From Aptenodytes patagonicus (taxonomy: Eukaryota > Chordata > Aves > Sphenisciformes > Spheniscidae): a DNA stretch of 64,000 nucleotides. A model generated the notes under the pieces. The model worked only from the letters and a program-made list of their open reading frames with translations. It did no database searches and was not told the origin of the DNA. Positions within the stretch are counted from its first letter, which is position 1. Every line of letters starts with the position of its first letter. The translations under genes were made by a program, and so were the position numbers. Of this stretch, positions 1 to 11,800 are shown piece after piece. Location of the stretch: assembly GCF_965638725.1 (NCBI RefSeq), contig NC_134974.1:1200143-1264142 (forward strand), given 5' to 3'.

Positions 1-429
1 TGCTGACTCCAATTAGGATTTCTGATATAATTTTTTACATTTCATTTTGACCATGTACTTTTACTACAGTGATAACAATTATTTACACTCTAGTTGGTCC
101 AATACTTGCTACTATTAAGTTTATTCTCTTTTAACTCATTATTTTTATAAATACCTTTCACCTCTAAAAATTCAGCATTACCTTAAGAGTCAGCGCAACT
201 ATTTAGGGCCTGTGATTCTCTACCTAGCAGTCTTTTCCACATTTCTTGCTCCCATTAGGTACTCGGTCTACCGTTTTACCTCATAAGTCTTCTGTCTTCG
301 AGGAGGGATCACCTCTGCAAGTTGTATTCCTGGGTAGAAAGCAACTGAGCTCCACTCATCTCAATGGACCCTCTGCTTCACACCTGCACACAAAATAAAA
401 ACCAAAAAAATATTGTTACATCAGACACT

Positions 430-1215
430 ACAAAGCCCTCACAACAATTTACACTCCTACCATAAACCACACAGTTAGGCCCCCCTGGTTCACAAGCTGG
501 TCCTCAATGACACTGGTGACCTACTCTGATTCCCCACACCCTTCAACTGCGAGATCCTCGTTCATCTTCCCATGACCATGCGCTACACAACACGCCTCCC
601 TGCAACGACACACAACATGGCACATTCCAGAACAGTGCTCCCCAGGAACAGCATTCCCAGGAGCATCAAAAAGTCACCCTCCCTGCAAAAACCCTGGCCC
701 GAGTGCCTGACCTCTGCCCAAACATTGGTGATGAACATCACCTCACAGAGCGGCTGGGGACCAGGGAAAAAAAACCCAGCTGGGGGGGAAAAAAATAATC
801 CCCAGCTGGGTTTTTTTATTATAGTTTTTCTAAATGTCTGCAGGTTGTGTGTGGAGGTGAGATTTTTTTCTCTTCAAAGAAACATTAAAAACACCACCAC
901 ACAATCATGCAAGGTTACATACAGTCATCACACACACCACTCATTCAGCTACCTCACCAACCACCCCTCACTCTCAAGTGATCCATTCTGCCACTGCCCC
1001 ACCACAACAGGCCACTGCCCCATGTCTGCGGCGCTCCCCCAGAGCCTCAAAAACTGCCCTGCTTATGAAAACCCCAGCCTGAGCCCAACTTCTGCCAAAA
1101 CATTGGCAATGAACATTACCTCACAGACTGGCCAGGACCAGGGGAAAAGAAACCAAACGAGCCAGGGAGAAAAAAAAAATCCCCCAGCCATGTTTGGTTT
1201 TTTTTTTTAAAAAAA
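430..1215. repeat. Two decayed tandem units of about 380 bp
   Basis: Two neighbouring blocks share the same order of motifs. The clearest match is around 720-748 against 1098-1126, where 24 of 28 bases agree (acattggtgatgaacatcac versus acattggcaatgaacattac, followed by the same ctcacaga). Each block ends in an A-rich inverted repeat: arms of 18 bp at 768-785 and 800-817 in the first, and a degenerate version with AAACCAAAC and GTTTGGTTT arms at about 1150-1200 in the second. Weaker echoes (acatacaaggttag-like strings) appear near 1262 and 1790, so the array may once have been longer. No known family could be assigned. Confidence 0.5.
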
Positions 1216-2049
1216 CCATTATGCTCAACATTAAATACAACCTGCAATGAAACACCTCACACATACAAGGTTAGGCACATTCAGAAGCTAACGCTCCTTC
1301 AACAACCGCTCACCCCACCCCTCACTCAAAGCACACTTGTTTCACCACCCACCTGCCACAATGGCATATTGCCCCTGTTCTAGAGCCATCCTTGGAACTG
1401 CCTCACCACACACTTCAAAACAACGTTGCCACTCCATTTGATTCCAAAGTTTCAACCTTCTTAACAGCAAGCCAGGGAAGATGCTTGGCATCAGTTTGTA
1501 TGCTCTGGCAAGACTCGCTTGAGTATTTTCTCCAGTGATCCAGATCACCCTAGGTCAGTGGCAAAACACAACTAAAGGGACTCTACATCCTGCTTGCCAA
1601 TACCTACTGGCTATCCAAAAAAACTGCCCAAACCACCTCCACCTAAACAGACCATGCTAATCAAACCTTGTAAAGCGAGTCACCTGGATGCTGACCCATA
1701 GCTTGACAAGACCAAAGGTCTTAGTTTTGCATATGCCTTCTAACTACAGCTGGAAAAAAAAACAAACCCCAGATATTGAGCCCCACATACACAAGTTAAG
1801 CGAAATTCAGCATTAAGCCTGCTCAACTACCATGCAAACTGCCACTCCCAAAAGGCCAGAGCCCAACCTCTAGCACCCACAAAACACAAAGTAACTGTGG
1901 CAGCTGTCTACAGCTACATGCCCAGAGATGCACTGTACAGTCTTTGCCTAAAGAATCTGGACAGATCAACATGTAACCGTACCACCATAAAGCTGTGCTA
2001 CCCCTGTCTTTAACATTGCTACGCTCCTGGGCAGGGCAGCTCCAACCCA

Positions 2050-2050
2050 G

Positions 2051-2077
<27 letters not shown>
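2050..2077. repeat. (CA)n microsatellite
   Basis: An uninterrupted AC dinucleotide run of about 14 copies. Confidence 0.9.
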
Positions 2078-2081
<4 letters not shown>

Positions 2082-4720
2082 CCTCACACAGACACCACAA
2101 ACAACTTGACTGTAAGACATGAGAGGACCAGAAGTGAGAAACTCCCATAGGGAAGATGCCTCCAGCAAAGAAATCCTGCAGTTCCATGACAGCATAGATG
2201 CCCTAGAGCATCTGTGGGAAAAAAAGTGAGGTGACTGCCATAGCCCATGAGAGAAAGCTATCATCAAAAACAGAACAATGGATGCATGAGAAGCCAGGCT
2301 TTAAAACCTAAGACCATTAAGGATGCAGGGATGAAATCCCTAAAGAAAACTATTGAAACAGAACCCTCAAGAAGCAGAGCTGTGGGCACCGCCTGGCTTG
2401 CCACTACAATAAATGACCCCTCAAAAACATCTACAATTCCATTCATACCAGACAAGTCTATACTTTAAGCTACAATGCAAGATAAAAAGGGCTCAACAGG
2501 CCCTACGCTGATGAGGCAATGTACCCTGAGACCCTTTGGAGGGCTACCGAGGTGCCTGCTGATCACAAAACAGCTATGGCAACATAAAGACCTGAGAAAA
2601 CTATGGTGTAACACACAGAAGAAACTACAGAAAAGTACACACCACCACAGACAGAGGCTGGAACTGCCCAGCCTGCCCACACTACCATCATGCTGAAGAG
2701 TAACCTGCTCCCTTTACCTTCCCAAAGGGGACTCTTCCTGGACAGTCCTCACCCCTACACTGACTTCATAACCCCTCCTTGCAATTCCCAACCTTGTTCC
2801 CTCTCGTGCCCTGGTCCCTTAACTTAGCTTTCAGAGGGCTGGGGACCTGAATACATCCTCAAAGGAAAAAAAAAAAGCTAACTGGGATGTTGCTGCAGTC
2901 ACCCAGTCCTCCTTCTTCATCTGGAAAAAAAGCCACAACAGAGTGCTGGTATTCAGCATCACACTGGTTACTGCCAACCTCTTCCACAAGACCCTCCTCC
3001 TCAGAAGTGCCATAGTGCTCTGCTCACTCTGCTCCCAGCCCCACCCTGCCCCTGTGATGGAAATCAAACAAAACAAAGAAGGACTCTGCTTAATCAGCTC
3101 AGCCTCCGAAAGAAGATTCCTTCCTCTGCTGACACTCAACACCAATAACCTTGTGCTGTTCCTTGAATGCGGGCTGGCCCTCAGATGCCTGTATTGCCCG
3201 TGACCGATACTAGAGCAAACCTCATTGGACACTTAAAGAAAAAGGCAAAACCGGAATAATAGAAAAAACTTGCATGCCTGGGACTGTGATAAAAGAAAGA
3301 CCCCCAGCTGGAGATTGTTATGAGCACAAGTAATACACATCCTCCTCTCCAAGAAATTCCAGGGAAGCCGGTGACAAACCTGCACTGGAGGTAAGTGCCT
3401 AGTCCGTGCCTCTAAGTAACGACTGTGACATCCCCATGGATGGTTACAGGATGGATGGAAAAACTAAGTCAGGAATGAAATAAGTAAAAGGCATGGAGAA
3501 GCAGATACCTCAGAGTTCAGGAGGGGGTATTTTAATGTACCCAGTGCTTTCCAAGATGAGACTAATCAGCCATTCAGCCCTGCATACTGTGATATGGAGG
3601 CCTGGGTGGTTTACACTATATCTCTGGTGACTATATCTCTGGTGACTCTGTCATAGTTCCCCTCAGCTGCACACAGACTAAAACAGAACAGAACTCATTG
3701 ACACCCAAAACCAACTGCAAAACCAGTCTGAGAAAGGCTGACAAACCCTCCTCCCTTTCCCAACCATCCCCCATCCCAAAACTTTTGAAACCCCTTCTCT
3801 TCTCCTGAACGGTCAGGGAAAGAGCCCCACTCCTTCCTGACAGCTCCGTCCCTGCATCCCCTGAACCCTCTGCATCAGCCGCTCCTCGGTAGCTGCTTTT
3901 CTGAGCCGTGCCCTACATTCTGCAGCCACCTGCTATCTTCCATCTTCCTACAGACTCTGGGCTTTGCTACAGGCCCGCAAGATAAATGAAGTCCTGATGC
4001 TTATGATCTACAAGGGGCCTGCCACAAGCTGCAAAGGTTCTAGAGACAACATGGTACTCTGTGGGCAATTGGAAGAGGCAATAAGCCATCCCATACCCTG
4101 AAAGACACTATGCCTTAAGTCCCTGCCACTTTCTCAAGTAACACTAAAGCTCCATATGCAGATGCACTTAAGATCCTCACCCTAACCCCTGCTAGATAAT
4201 CTCACTATCAGTTCTATTAAGACAGATAATACCAGCAGCTTACAGAGCATACAGCAAAACTGGTAAAAAGACAAGGTTCCATCTTCAATAAAATCAGGAA
4301 TTCCAAAAACATGCAACACACCTAGAATAAAAAAAATATACTATTAAACCATCTTGCTACCCCTGAATGCTCAATACAAAATTATTGACCTGAAAAAAGA
4401 AAGCTGGACATAAGTATACTTTCCACTATATATGCTGCATAACCTTGGCTCATCCCAAAGCTCTTACACAGATGCCTCTGCCTCTCTAGAAGTCAAAACA
4501 CATCTGCCCAAGTGCCTTGACCAGCTCAAATCCTGGAATTGACTGAAGGAACAGCAAACCACTGGCATGAGAGAAGCCCAGGAGCAAGATGAGCTCCCTG
4601 ACCAGAGGCTGTGGCTCATATACCCTGGGATCCACCCACCACCCTTCCCACAATCCACCGGGAAAGGGGACGGGCAAACCACCCAAAGGCATAAAAGCAG
4701 CCGGCAGGGTGGTGGGGAGT

Positions 4721-4893
4721 TCTCATCTCACGATGAGATCACGTTGTAGTGATCTACTACAACTCACGTTGTAGTACGAGAGCAGGTATCTGCTCTCATA
4801 GGAATATCCATATTCCTATGGATGCTCGAGCGTGTGCCCAAATCCCCGTGGGAACGGGGACCTGCGTGGGACAGGGACCCACGTGCGACGTGG
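4721..4893. repeat. Chain of consecutive short perfect hairpins
   Basis: At least eight inverted repeats follow one another or overlap, mostly with 4-base loops. Arms are 4721-4727/4732-4738 (7 bp, loop TCAC); 4743-4750/4756-4763 (8 bp); 4755-4763/4768-4776 (9 bp, loop TCAC again); 4778-4785/4790-4797 (8 bp, loop GTAT); 4798-4806/4811-4819 (9 bp, loop TCCA); 4806-4812/4817-4823 (7 bp, loop TTCC); the palindrome GCTCGAGC at 4824-4831; 4843-4849/4854-4860 (7 bp, loop GGGA); 4865-4870/4878-4883; 4879-4884/4888-4893. The chain sits at the change from AT-richer to GC-rich sequence. No function or element family is recognised. Confidence 0.8.
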
Positions 4894-6013
4894 CCGTGCG
4901 TGTGCCGTTACTGCTGTGCCCTGTGTGCAAGGACGGGGGACTCGAGGCACCTGCACCGGGCACAGCCGAGCCAATAAAGCAGGATTTTACCCCAGAACCC
5001 CTGGACTTTCTCTGCTGGGACAGGCAGCCCCCCCCCACCCCCCCCACCCCTGCTCAGCCAAGCCGTCACTTTTTCCCCGTGACTTGGAACAGAGCAGAGG
5101 CGGCTGGTGGCCAGCCCACGGCAGCCGGGGGAAGGAGTTTCATGTGCTGCTCGGTTACTCACGGAGGGGGAAAAAATAAAACCAAACCGCACAGGACTGA
5201 AATAACCCGCCTCGCCGGGGCCAGCAGCTCGGCAGATGACTGTTGAACTCACCACGGGGCAAAGACGGGGCGAGGCTGGAAACAAACACCCCAGGGACCC
5301 CCCCCAAATGCCCCTGCGGGTAACGTGCCCTGGGAGAAGCAAGCGTGTCCCCAGGGAAATGAGGAGCCTGGGGGGGGGCCTGAGCCCCAGCACAGTTTGG
5401 TGGGGGGGGGGGGGCCAGCAACCCTCCCCCCCCCCCCCGACTTTCTTCGTGCATGCACTGCGGGCAGCTGGCTCCTGTCCCCGCTGCTGGGGACAGCGCT
5501 GCGGTTGGACTGAGCTGCCTCAGTTTCCCCTCGCTCTGCTCCCCCCACCCACAGCAAACATCCTCCTGCGAGGTGCATGGAGAGGGGCATGGGGGGGAGG
5601 AAGGAGGTGGGGGGCCCAGGGCTGAGCTGGGGGGAGAAAAGGTGCAAAAGCCAAAGGAAACGCCGACGCTGGGTCCCAGTGAATCAGCGCTGCCGTTGCT
5701 GCGGGGGGGGGGGGGGGGGGGGGGGGCCGGGCTGGCTGAGGGGTGCAGGTGGGTGTCGGGGGGGGGGGTGCAGGTGCCGCACACCCGCCGCCTCGGCTGT
5801 GGCAGCGAGGTGACTGCAGGCAGCAGCCCGGGGGCAGGCGGTGGCTCTGCGGCTCTGCAGCCCCGCGGGGGGACAGGGGACGGGATGACAACTTGCTCCC
5901 CCAGCAAAGAGGTTGGGACTTGCCCCCCCCCCAGGGGGGGGGTTGGGCATTTCTCCAGTCAGCACTTGAGGGGAGGTAGAGCAGCAGCTCCTGCTGTCCT
6001 CTGCTCATCCCAA
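4894..6013. other. GC-rich intergenic DNA with long G and C runs
   Basis: No exon is recognised. The stretch is dominated by homopolymers: a G run followed by a C run at about 5402-5439, which could fold back on itself; a G run of about 24 at 5703-5726; and further G runs near 5760 and 5935. Long open frames on both strands rich in Pro, Gly and Arg are by-products of this composition. An AATAAA at about 4972 lies on the plus strand, but no transcript belonging to it is evident. Confidence 0.6.
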
Positions 6014-6602
6014 GCCCGTGGCCCCCCATAAAACCCCAAGCCCTTCACCCCCATCAACACCAAATCCCTTGGTCCCCCAAACCCTTGGACCCCATAAATT
6101 CCAAATCCTTGGCCCTAGAAATTCCAACCCCCCTGACCTCACAGATCCAAAACCCTTGGCCCCATAACCCCAAAACCTCGGCCCCACAAACCCCAAACCC
6201 TTTGTCCCATAGACCCCAAATCCTTGGCCCCCACAAACTCCAAGCCCTTGGCCCTATAAACCCCAAAACCTTGGCCCCGCAAATCACAAACCCTTGGCCC
6301 CATTAGACTCCAAGCTGTTTGTCCCATAAATCCCGAAAGCTCGGCCTCACAGATCCCAAACCCTCGGCTCCATAAAGCCCAAACCCTTGGCCCCACAGCC
6401 CCCAAATCTCTGGCCCTATAAACCCCAAACCCTTGGCCCCCCAAACCCCAAATCCATGGCCCCCCCTAAACTCCAAGCCCTTGGCCCCTCAAACCCCGAA
6501 CCCTTGGCCCCCATAAACCCCGAGTCCTTGACCCCTCAAACCCCGAACCCTTGGCCCCATGGCCCCTAAACCCATGGCCCCCACCAACCCCAAGCCCTTG
6601 TC
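6014..6602. repeat. Minisatellite, 23-24 bp unit, about 24 copies
   Basis: Diverged head-to-tail copies whose plus-strand unit starts near ATAAACCCC and ends near CTTGGCCCC. Copy length is 22-25 bp and point differences occur throughout. The minus strand is G-rich, with GGGTTT and GGGGTTTATGGGG strings. It lies a few hundred bases past the likely VANGL2 polyadenylation site, so polymerase leaving VANGL2 would read the C-rich strand as template and produce G-rich RNA. Confidence 0.9.
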
Positions 6603-6799
6603 CTGCACCCAGCAGCCTCCAAGGGCAGGACGGGTTTTTCTCCGAGTGCTCCCTTGAGGTCGCATCCTGCCACTGCAGCATCTCCTCTGAGCTGCCCAGA
6701 CCGGGCAGGGTACGGGCAGGAGCAGAGCTAGGACCCAAACCAGTTCCCTCACCCCAAAGCTCTGGGTGAGGGAAGACGAAGGGGGGGGGGGGAAAAAAA

Positions 6800-8809
6800 A
6801 AAAAAGTCAAAATGGGTTTATTTTATTAAAAAAAAAAAAAAATTTGTACAATTTTAGTTCCTCTATAAAAAAAAAAAAACAAACCAAAACAACCAACAAA
6901 ACTTCCTACCACTGCCATAATGCTTCGAGCCACTGCAAACTGTAAAAACAAGCTTTTTATATATTAAAAAACAATTTTACATTTTACAATTTTCTACACG
7001 CATGCACAAGGTCTCGGCTCTGCGGGAAAAAAAACAACCAAAACCAAAACCCAAAACGAACGAAAAAGGGTTTATTCTTCTTAAACTCCAAGTGGAAAAT
7101 CCCCCCCCCTCCCTGGCCGACCCCTCCGCTCGCACTCACTGAAGTCTTTTTTTGCAGTAAACCACCCCAAAACGGGCTCCCAGCGGCAGCAGCACCGATG
7201 GAGCGGGGGGAGGAACTGGGGGGGGGGGGGTGTGTGACACCCGGGTCCTTCGGCCTCAAAGAGGCTGGAAGACGAGGGAAGCCCAGGCAGGGGTTAGAAA
7301 CTGCCGAAAAAAATGGAGATTTCCTGGAAATGGGGAAAGCCAGCCCCGAGCAGCGCGGTGCCCGGGTGGGGACAGACCCCCAGGACCCCTCCAGCATCTT
7401 AATGTTGCTACTGGTACCTCCTGGGGAAGCCCCCAGCCCCTCTGGGGTGGCACACGTGGCCAGCGTGCTACGGCCCCAGCGGCATCATTGACCCCCCCGC
7501 CCCGAACTCGCACCCCTTTAGTGCTTAGGACAAAATAAACCAAAATCAAATCCAACCGCACGCCACCCCGGAATGAAATTCGGCAGCTCCCGCGACCAAA
7601 CCAACCCCACCCTGCCCAGCCACAACTTACCCCACACCCCCCCCCCCCCCCCGCCCTGCCTGGGACCCCACGAGACCCCCGACCCGGCACGGCGTGGCCG
7701 GACAACGGGATCCAGAGGGGGAAAAAAAAAACCACCCCACCCAACCAATTAAAATAAATCCATGAGGTATTTGCGACCTTAACAAAACCAAGGGAAGGCA
7801 AAAGCTTTTGCGTCCCCAATGGTGAGCCGGCCTCTGCTCGTGGGACCACCACGGGCCACCTGCCACCATGGGACATTAATTAAGGACCTCATTGAGCCAC
7901 GAGCCCTCATCACCCTCGCCAGGAACCCCTCGTTTCATTCACCCCGCTGGCTCCGGGTCCAGGATGGGACCCCGAGAGACGTTTTAAGCTGCTCTGCCTG
8001 CAACCCACGGCTGCAGCTCCAACCGGCGTGGGGAAGCCCCACAGGGATGCTGCTGGGACCAGGGACACGGGTCGCCTCGGGAGCAGGGAAACCACTTAAA
8101 AAACCCCTTCTGCTTCTCTTAAAAAATAGGATTTTCACTTGCTTTTGTTAAGAGCTGAGCACGGAAACCATCAGCAGAGAGGCGAGGAGGACGTTCCTAC
8201 AGCCAGGAGCATCACCTCTCCGGTGTCTCGGATGCCGGGGGAGGTTTTCATAGCAGCCATGGATCGCGGAGGTGTTTGCAAAATACTCCCCCCCCCAAAA
8301 AAATCTCTAGGATTAAAAACCAGCCCCAGCCGGCGGGCGGTGGTTTAAGGTCAGAGCCAGGACAGTTGCCAGGTAGAAAACGGGCAAGCGCAAAAGGTCC
8401 TTGGGACCTGATGGTGCTTGAAGACGCTGGTGAAGAACATGTAGAGTTAGCCCTTGAGTTATGGCACCGAAACACCGTCCCCTTCCTGGCCGTGCCGCTG
8501 TCCTCTGCCGGCTGCGCCTTCTGGGGGGGATGCTACACGGACCTGGGTTTCGGGGAGGAGGAGGAGGAGGAGGAGGAGGAGGAGGAAGAGGAGGAAGGGG
8601 CTCAGCCCACCCCAACGGGGGCCAAGCCGAGGCGGAGGGCGAGTGGTCACAGGTAGGTGATGGAGCTGGGCATGGGTGCTGCTTCCCGGCGCCTGCCGCA
8701 GTTCTGCCCTCGAGCCGTGGCCTCCCTGAGCCCCGGCGGAGACAGGGAAGACGAGATGGAGGGGTCCGGAGAGGGTCTGCCCCCCAACCCCTCTCCATCC
8801 CTCTTCAGC
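6800..8809 (-). other. VANGL2: VANGL2 3' UTR with polyadenylation signals
   Basis: This runs from the VANGL2 stop to the last good polyadenylation signals. On the minus strand, overlapping AATAAA signals lie at 6817-6822 and 6822-6827, followed by a T-rich stretch; an earlier AATAAA lies at 7071-7076. The last 250 bases are AT-rich and unlike the GC-rich surroundings, as expected of a real 3' UTR end. A GAG/GGA triplet run is present at about 8555-8600. The length of about 2 kb is inferred from the signals, not from transcripts. Confidence 0.65.
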
Positions 8810-11800
8810 TCACACGGAGGTCTCTGACTGCAGCCTCATGACGAACTTGTGCGACTTGGGGTCCACAAACTCCTCCGAGAGCTTGAAGAAAGGGATCTTC
8901 TTGGTGCTCACCACGAGGCTGAAGTCCTGGCGTTTCAGCACGAAGACCACCCCGTCTTTCAGGCCGTTCGTCACCGGCTCCTCGCTGACCAGCGTCCACT
9001 GCTTGGCCAGCCAGCGGTCCTTGTGGTACTGGATGGTGGGTCCGGCCGTCAGGTACCGCTCAAGGAACGCCTTGGAGGAGGGAAAGGACACGTGAACGTT
9101 GCCTTCCTATGGCTCAGCCTATTTTTTTTTTTGCAGCCTCAAGCTGCTCGGCAGGTCCTGCAGGAAAAACATCCCCGCACGGCCGGTTCCCATCGCTGCG
9201 CGTTGCTCCCTTGGGGTTACACCCGCTTTTCTGGCTTTATCCCCCCAACCCCTTGTCCTCTCGGGGGGATGCTCTCACATGGCGGGGAAAAAAAACCCCC
9301 ACCCAAGTCCTCACACTCCAGACCAAGCCCTCGGGCAAACCTGGAGACCCGTCCCACCTCGCCGTGCCCCCCACGCACCTTGGGTGTCATGTCGTGGGTG
9401 ATGCAGAACTCGAGGTGCTGCAGGATGCTCTCCATGGTGTGGTAGGGCTGTTGCTTGGTGGTGCGCAGGTACTTCTGCATGGCCCGGGCCATGGAGGCGA
9501 AGATGGCCTGAGCTGCCTCCCGTGGGTCCATGATCTCCCGCGGGTTCTTCTGGTCCTCCTCCTGCAGCCGCTTGATGTGGGTGAAGGCTTCTTCTACCGC
9601 CACCACCAGCCTGCCGGGAGGAAAGCCATACGGACGTGGCTGCAGCGGGGCAGAGTCCGGCCGCGGGCAGGAGATCCCCTGGGGTTTGGGGGGAGCCACT
9701 CGCTGCCTGCCTACCTATGGATGGCAGGAACCCAGCTTCCACCCCAAAACGGTTTTGGGGGAGATCCAACAGCCGGGCTTGGGATGCGCTTCCCCGAGAG
9801 CAGGGACACCTCATCTTGGGGGGCTGGAGGTGACCCCAGGAGCGCCCCCTCCCTCCTGCCAGCACAGCCCAGGTCCTCACGGGAGTCCTGGGCTGGGCAC
9901 CCAATGGAGCACACAGCGATGGGGCACCCGGTGCCGCACGGAGCCCGGTCCCCGCCGCCGGCCCCGTACCTGGCACGGCGTTTCCGCACCCTGCGCTCGT
10001 GCTCTGCCTCCTCGTAGTAATACTCGTTGTGGCTGTTGTCGCGCCTCCGGGCAGCCGCCGCGATGACGGCCCGGGACTGGCCCGTGGAGTTGTTCGTTGT
10101 GTTTTCTGCAGGGAGAAGGGTGAGGTTAGAGAGGAGTTTGGGGGCTCCGGGGTGTCCGATGCTCCCCCTGCCCCACGGGCCAGGCTGCGGCGATCCCGCT
10201 CCGGGCTCTCCAGAGCCGAGAGGAGCCTCCGGAGAGGAAAACACAGGGATGGGGAAGGGAAGGAGGAGAGAGAACGAGAGGAGAAGCCAAGGGAAGGGGA
10301 GCTCACCCTCGCCGAGGGAATAGACTTTAAACCCGGACATTTTCTTGGACAGGACGGATTTTGGCAGGTTGAGGAGGGCAGGGTTGTAGACCGGGAAATC
10401 GTGGTAATAGTTCTCCAGGATCCACACGGCTGCTCGCTGGATGCTGCAGGGAGACACAGCCGGGCACGGCGGGGGGGCACAGAGAGCCGGTTAGCACCGC
10501 GCTGAGGGCCGGGGGCAGACACAGCCGGGGCAGGACGAGGAGGGAGGGACAGACAGCGGCGTGGCACTGCAGGGACGTCTCATCCCGTGGAGGGAGCGGG
10601 GCTGTACCCGCTGCGGGGCACACTCGCAGCTCCTCCGGCCGGCTGATGCCGGGGTGCCACGGAGGGCAGCGGCGTGGGCACAACCGCTGGTGAATACAGG
10701 TGTGCATGTGCAGACGCGCACCCGTGAAAGCACATGCCTGAACGCATGTGCACATATGAACGTGCACACGCACCACTGCACGTCCACATATGAACGTGCA
10801 CACGCACCACTGCACGTCCACATCTGTACGTGCACACACGGATTTTATGGTTGGCCTTGACAACCTTAAAGGTCTTTTCCAACACAAATGATTCTATGAA
10901 TGTCCACGCATCAACGCCCGTGCACACACGCACGTGCACATGCACAAACATGGGACACCCCCCCCCCCCCCAGCACCCCCGTACCTGAGATGGCCGACGT
11001 TGTAGAAGCGGCTGGCCCCGTCGGCGGAGCGGACGGCCTTGAGGGTGAACTGGGGCTGGAGCTGGCGCAGCTCGAGCAGCACCACGGCCAGGTAGTGCAC
11101 GAAGAGCAGCGCGTCCACCAGCGAGACGGCGTACTGCACCACCCCCTGGTAGTTGCGGTCCCGCGAGTCCAGGATCCGCACGCCGTAGAAAAGCCAGTAG
11201 GAGACGACGAGGAGGAAGACAAGCACCATAAGCAACGCTCGGAAGACGAAGACGCGAGGGAAGAAGGCTTTGGGGCGACGGAAGAAGAGAGCCCAGCTGC
11301 CCAGCAGGAGGATGAGGAGTTTGAAGGCCACGGAGATGAAGAGCCCCTCGCAGGGTGTCCCGCAGGGCTCCAGCTCCTCCCGCCACAGCAGCTGGGGCAG
11401 GAGCATGAAGGCGAGGGGTGTGAGGAAGGCAAGCAGCGCCAGCGCCCCGGCCAGCGAGACGCCCAGGTGCCGGGAGCAGTCCAGGTGGGCGCTGTCCTCC
11501 ATGTCCTTGGTGATGCGGGTGATGTCATCGTGCGAGATGCTGTGCTCTGACGTCCCCGTCACCACCGTGGTGGTCTCGCCCCAGTTGTCATCCTGGGGAG
11601 GGCGGATGGGAGGGTTACATGGGGGATGGCTCCGTGTCCCCCCCGTCCCCAGCGCCCCGGGGGGCTGCCAGCCACGCCGGACCCCCACCCCAACCCAACG
11701 CCAGCATCTCCCATCCACCAAACCTCAAAGCCCGGCGCGCTGCCTGGCGCCATCACCCCCATTTAGACGGCGGAAACCTCAGCCTGGGGTGAGGGGACGC

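Larger units (their letters stand above)
1..4720. other. Gene-free, AT-richer flank with decayed repeats
   Basis: No exon or protein similarity is recognised on either strand; the open frames here are short and low in complexity. The sequence is less GC-rich than the rest of the left half and has a C/A-rich plus strand. It holds the decayed 380-bp tandem units described separately, a CA microsatellite at about 2050-2077, and a small direct duplication of a 16-bp unit near 3620-3652 (ctatatctctggtgac, twice). It lies downstream of VANGL2. In mammals SLAM-family genes follow at this place, but none is visible here. Confidence 0.6.

Noticed and set aside
4680-5000. Possible solo LTR: a cataaaag string near 4690 and an AATAAA near 4972 about 280 bases apart
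   Set aside because: No matching terminal repeats, no target-site duplication and no family similarity were recognised; both strings are short enough to occur by chance.
5155-5907. A 250-aa minus-strand open frame rich in Pro, and overlapping frames on the other strand
   Set aside because: The composition follows G/C homopolymers; no domain, no splice context, and frames are open on both strands at once.
6014-6602. CRISPR-like appearance of regularly repeated short units
   Set aside because: Units are head-to-tail without unique spacers, they are diverged, and the sequence is eukaryotic.
6005-6752. Open frames of Gly/Trp/Phe-rich repeats (GFGVYGAKG type)
   Set aside because: They are translations of the 23-24 bp minisatellite in several frames, with no start, promoter or protein-like conservation.
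9109-10017. A 302-aa plus-strand open frame
   Set aside because: It is antisense to VANGL2 exons and introns; the opposite strand has conserved exons with correct splice sites.
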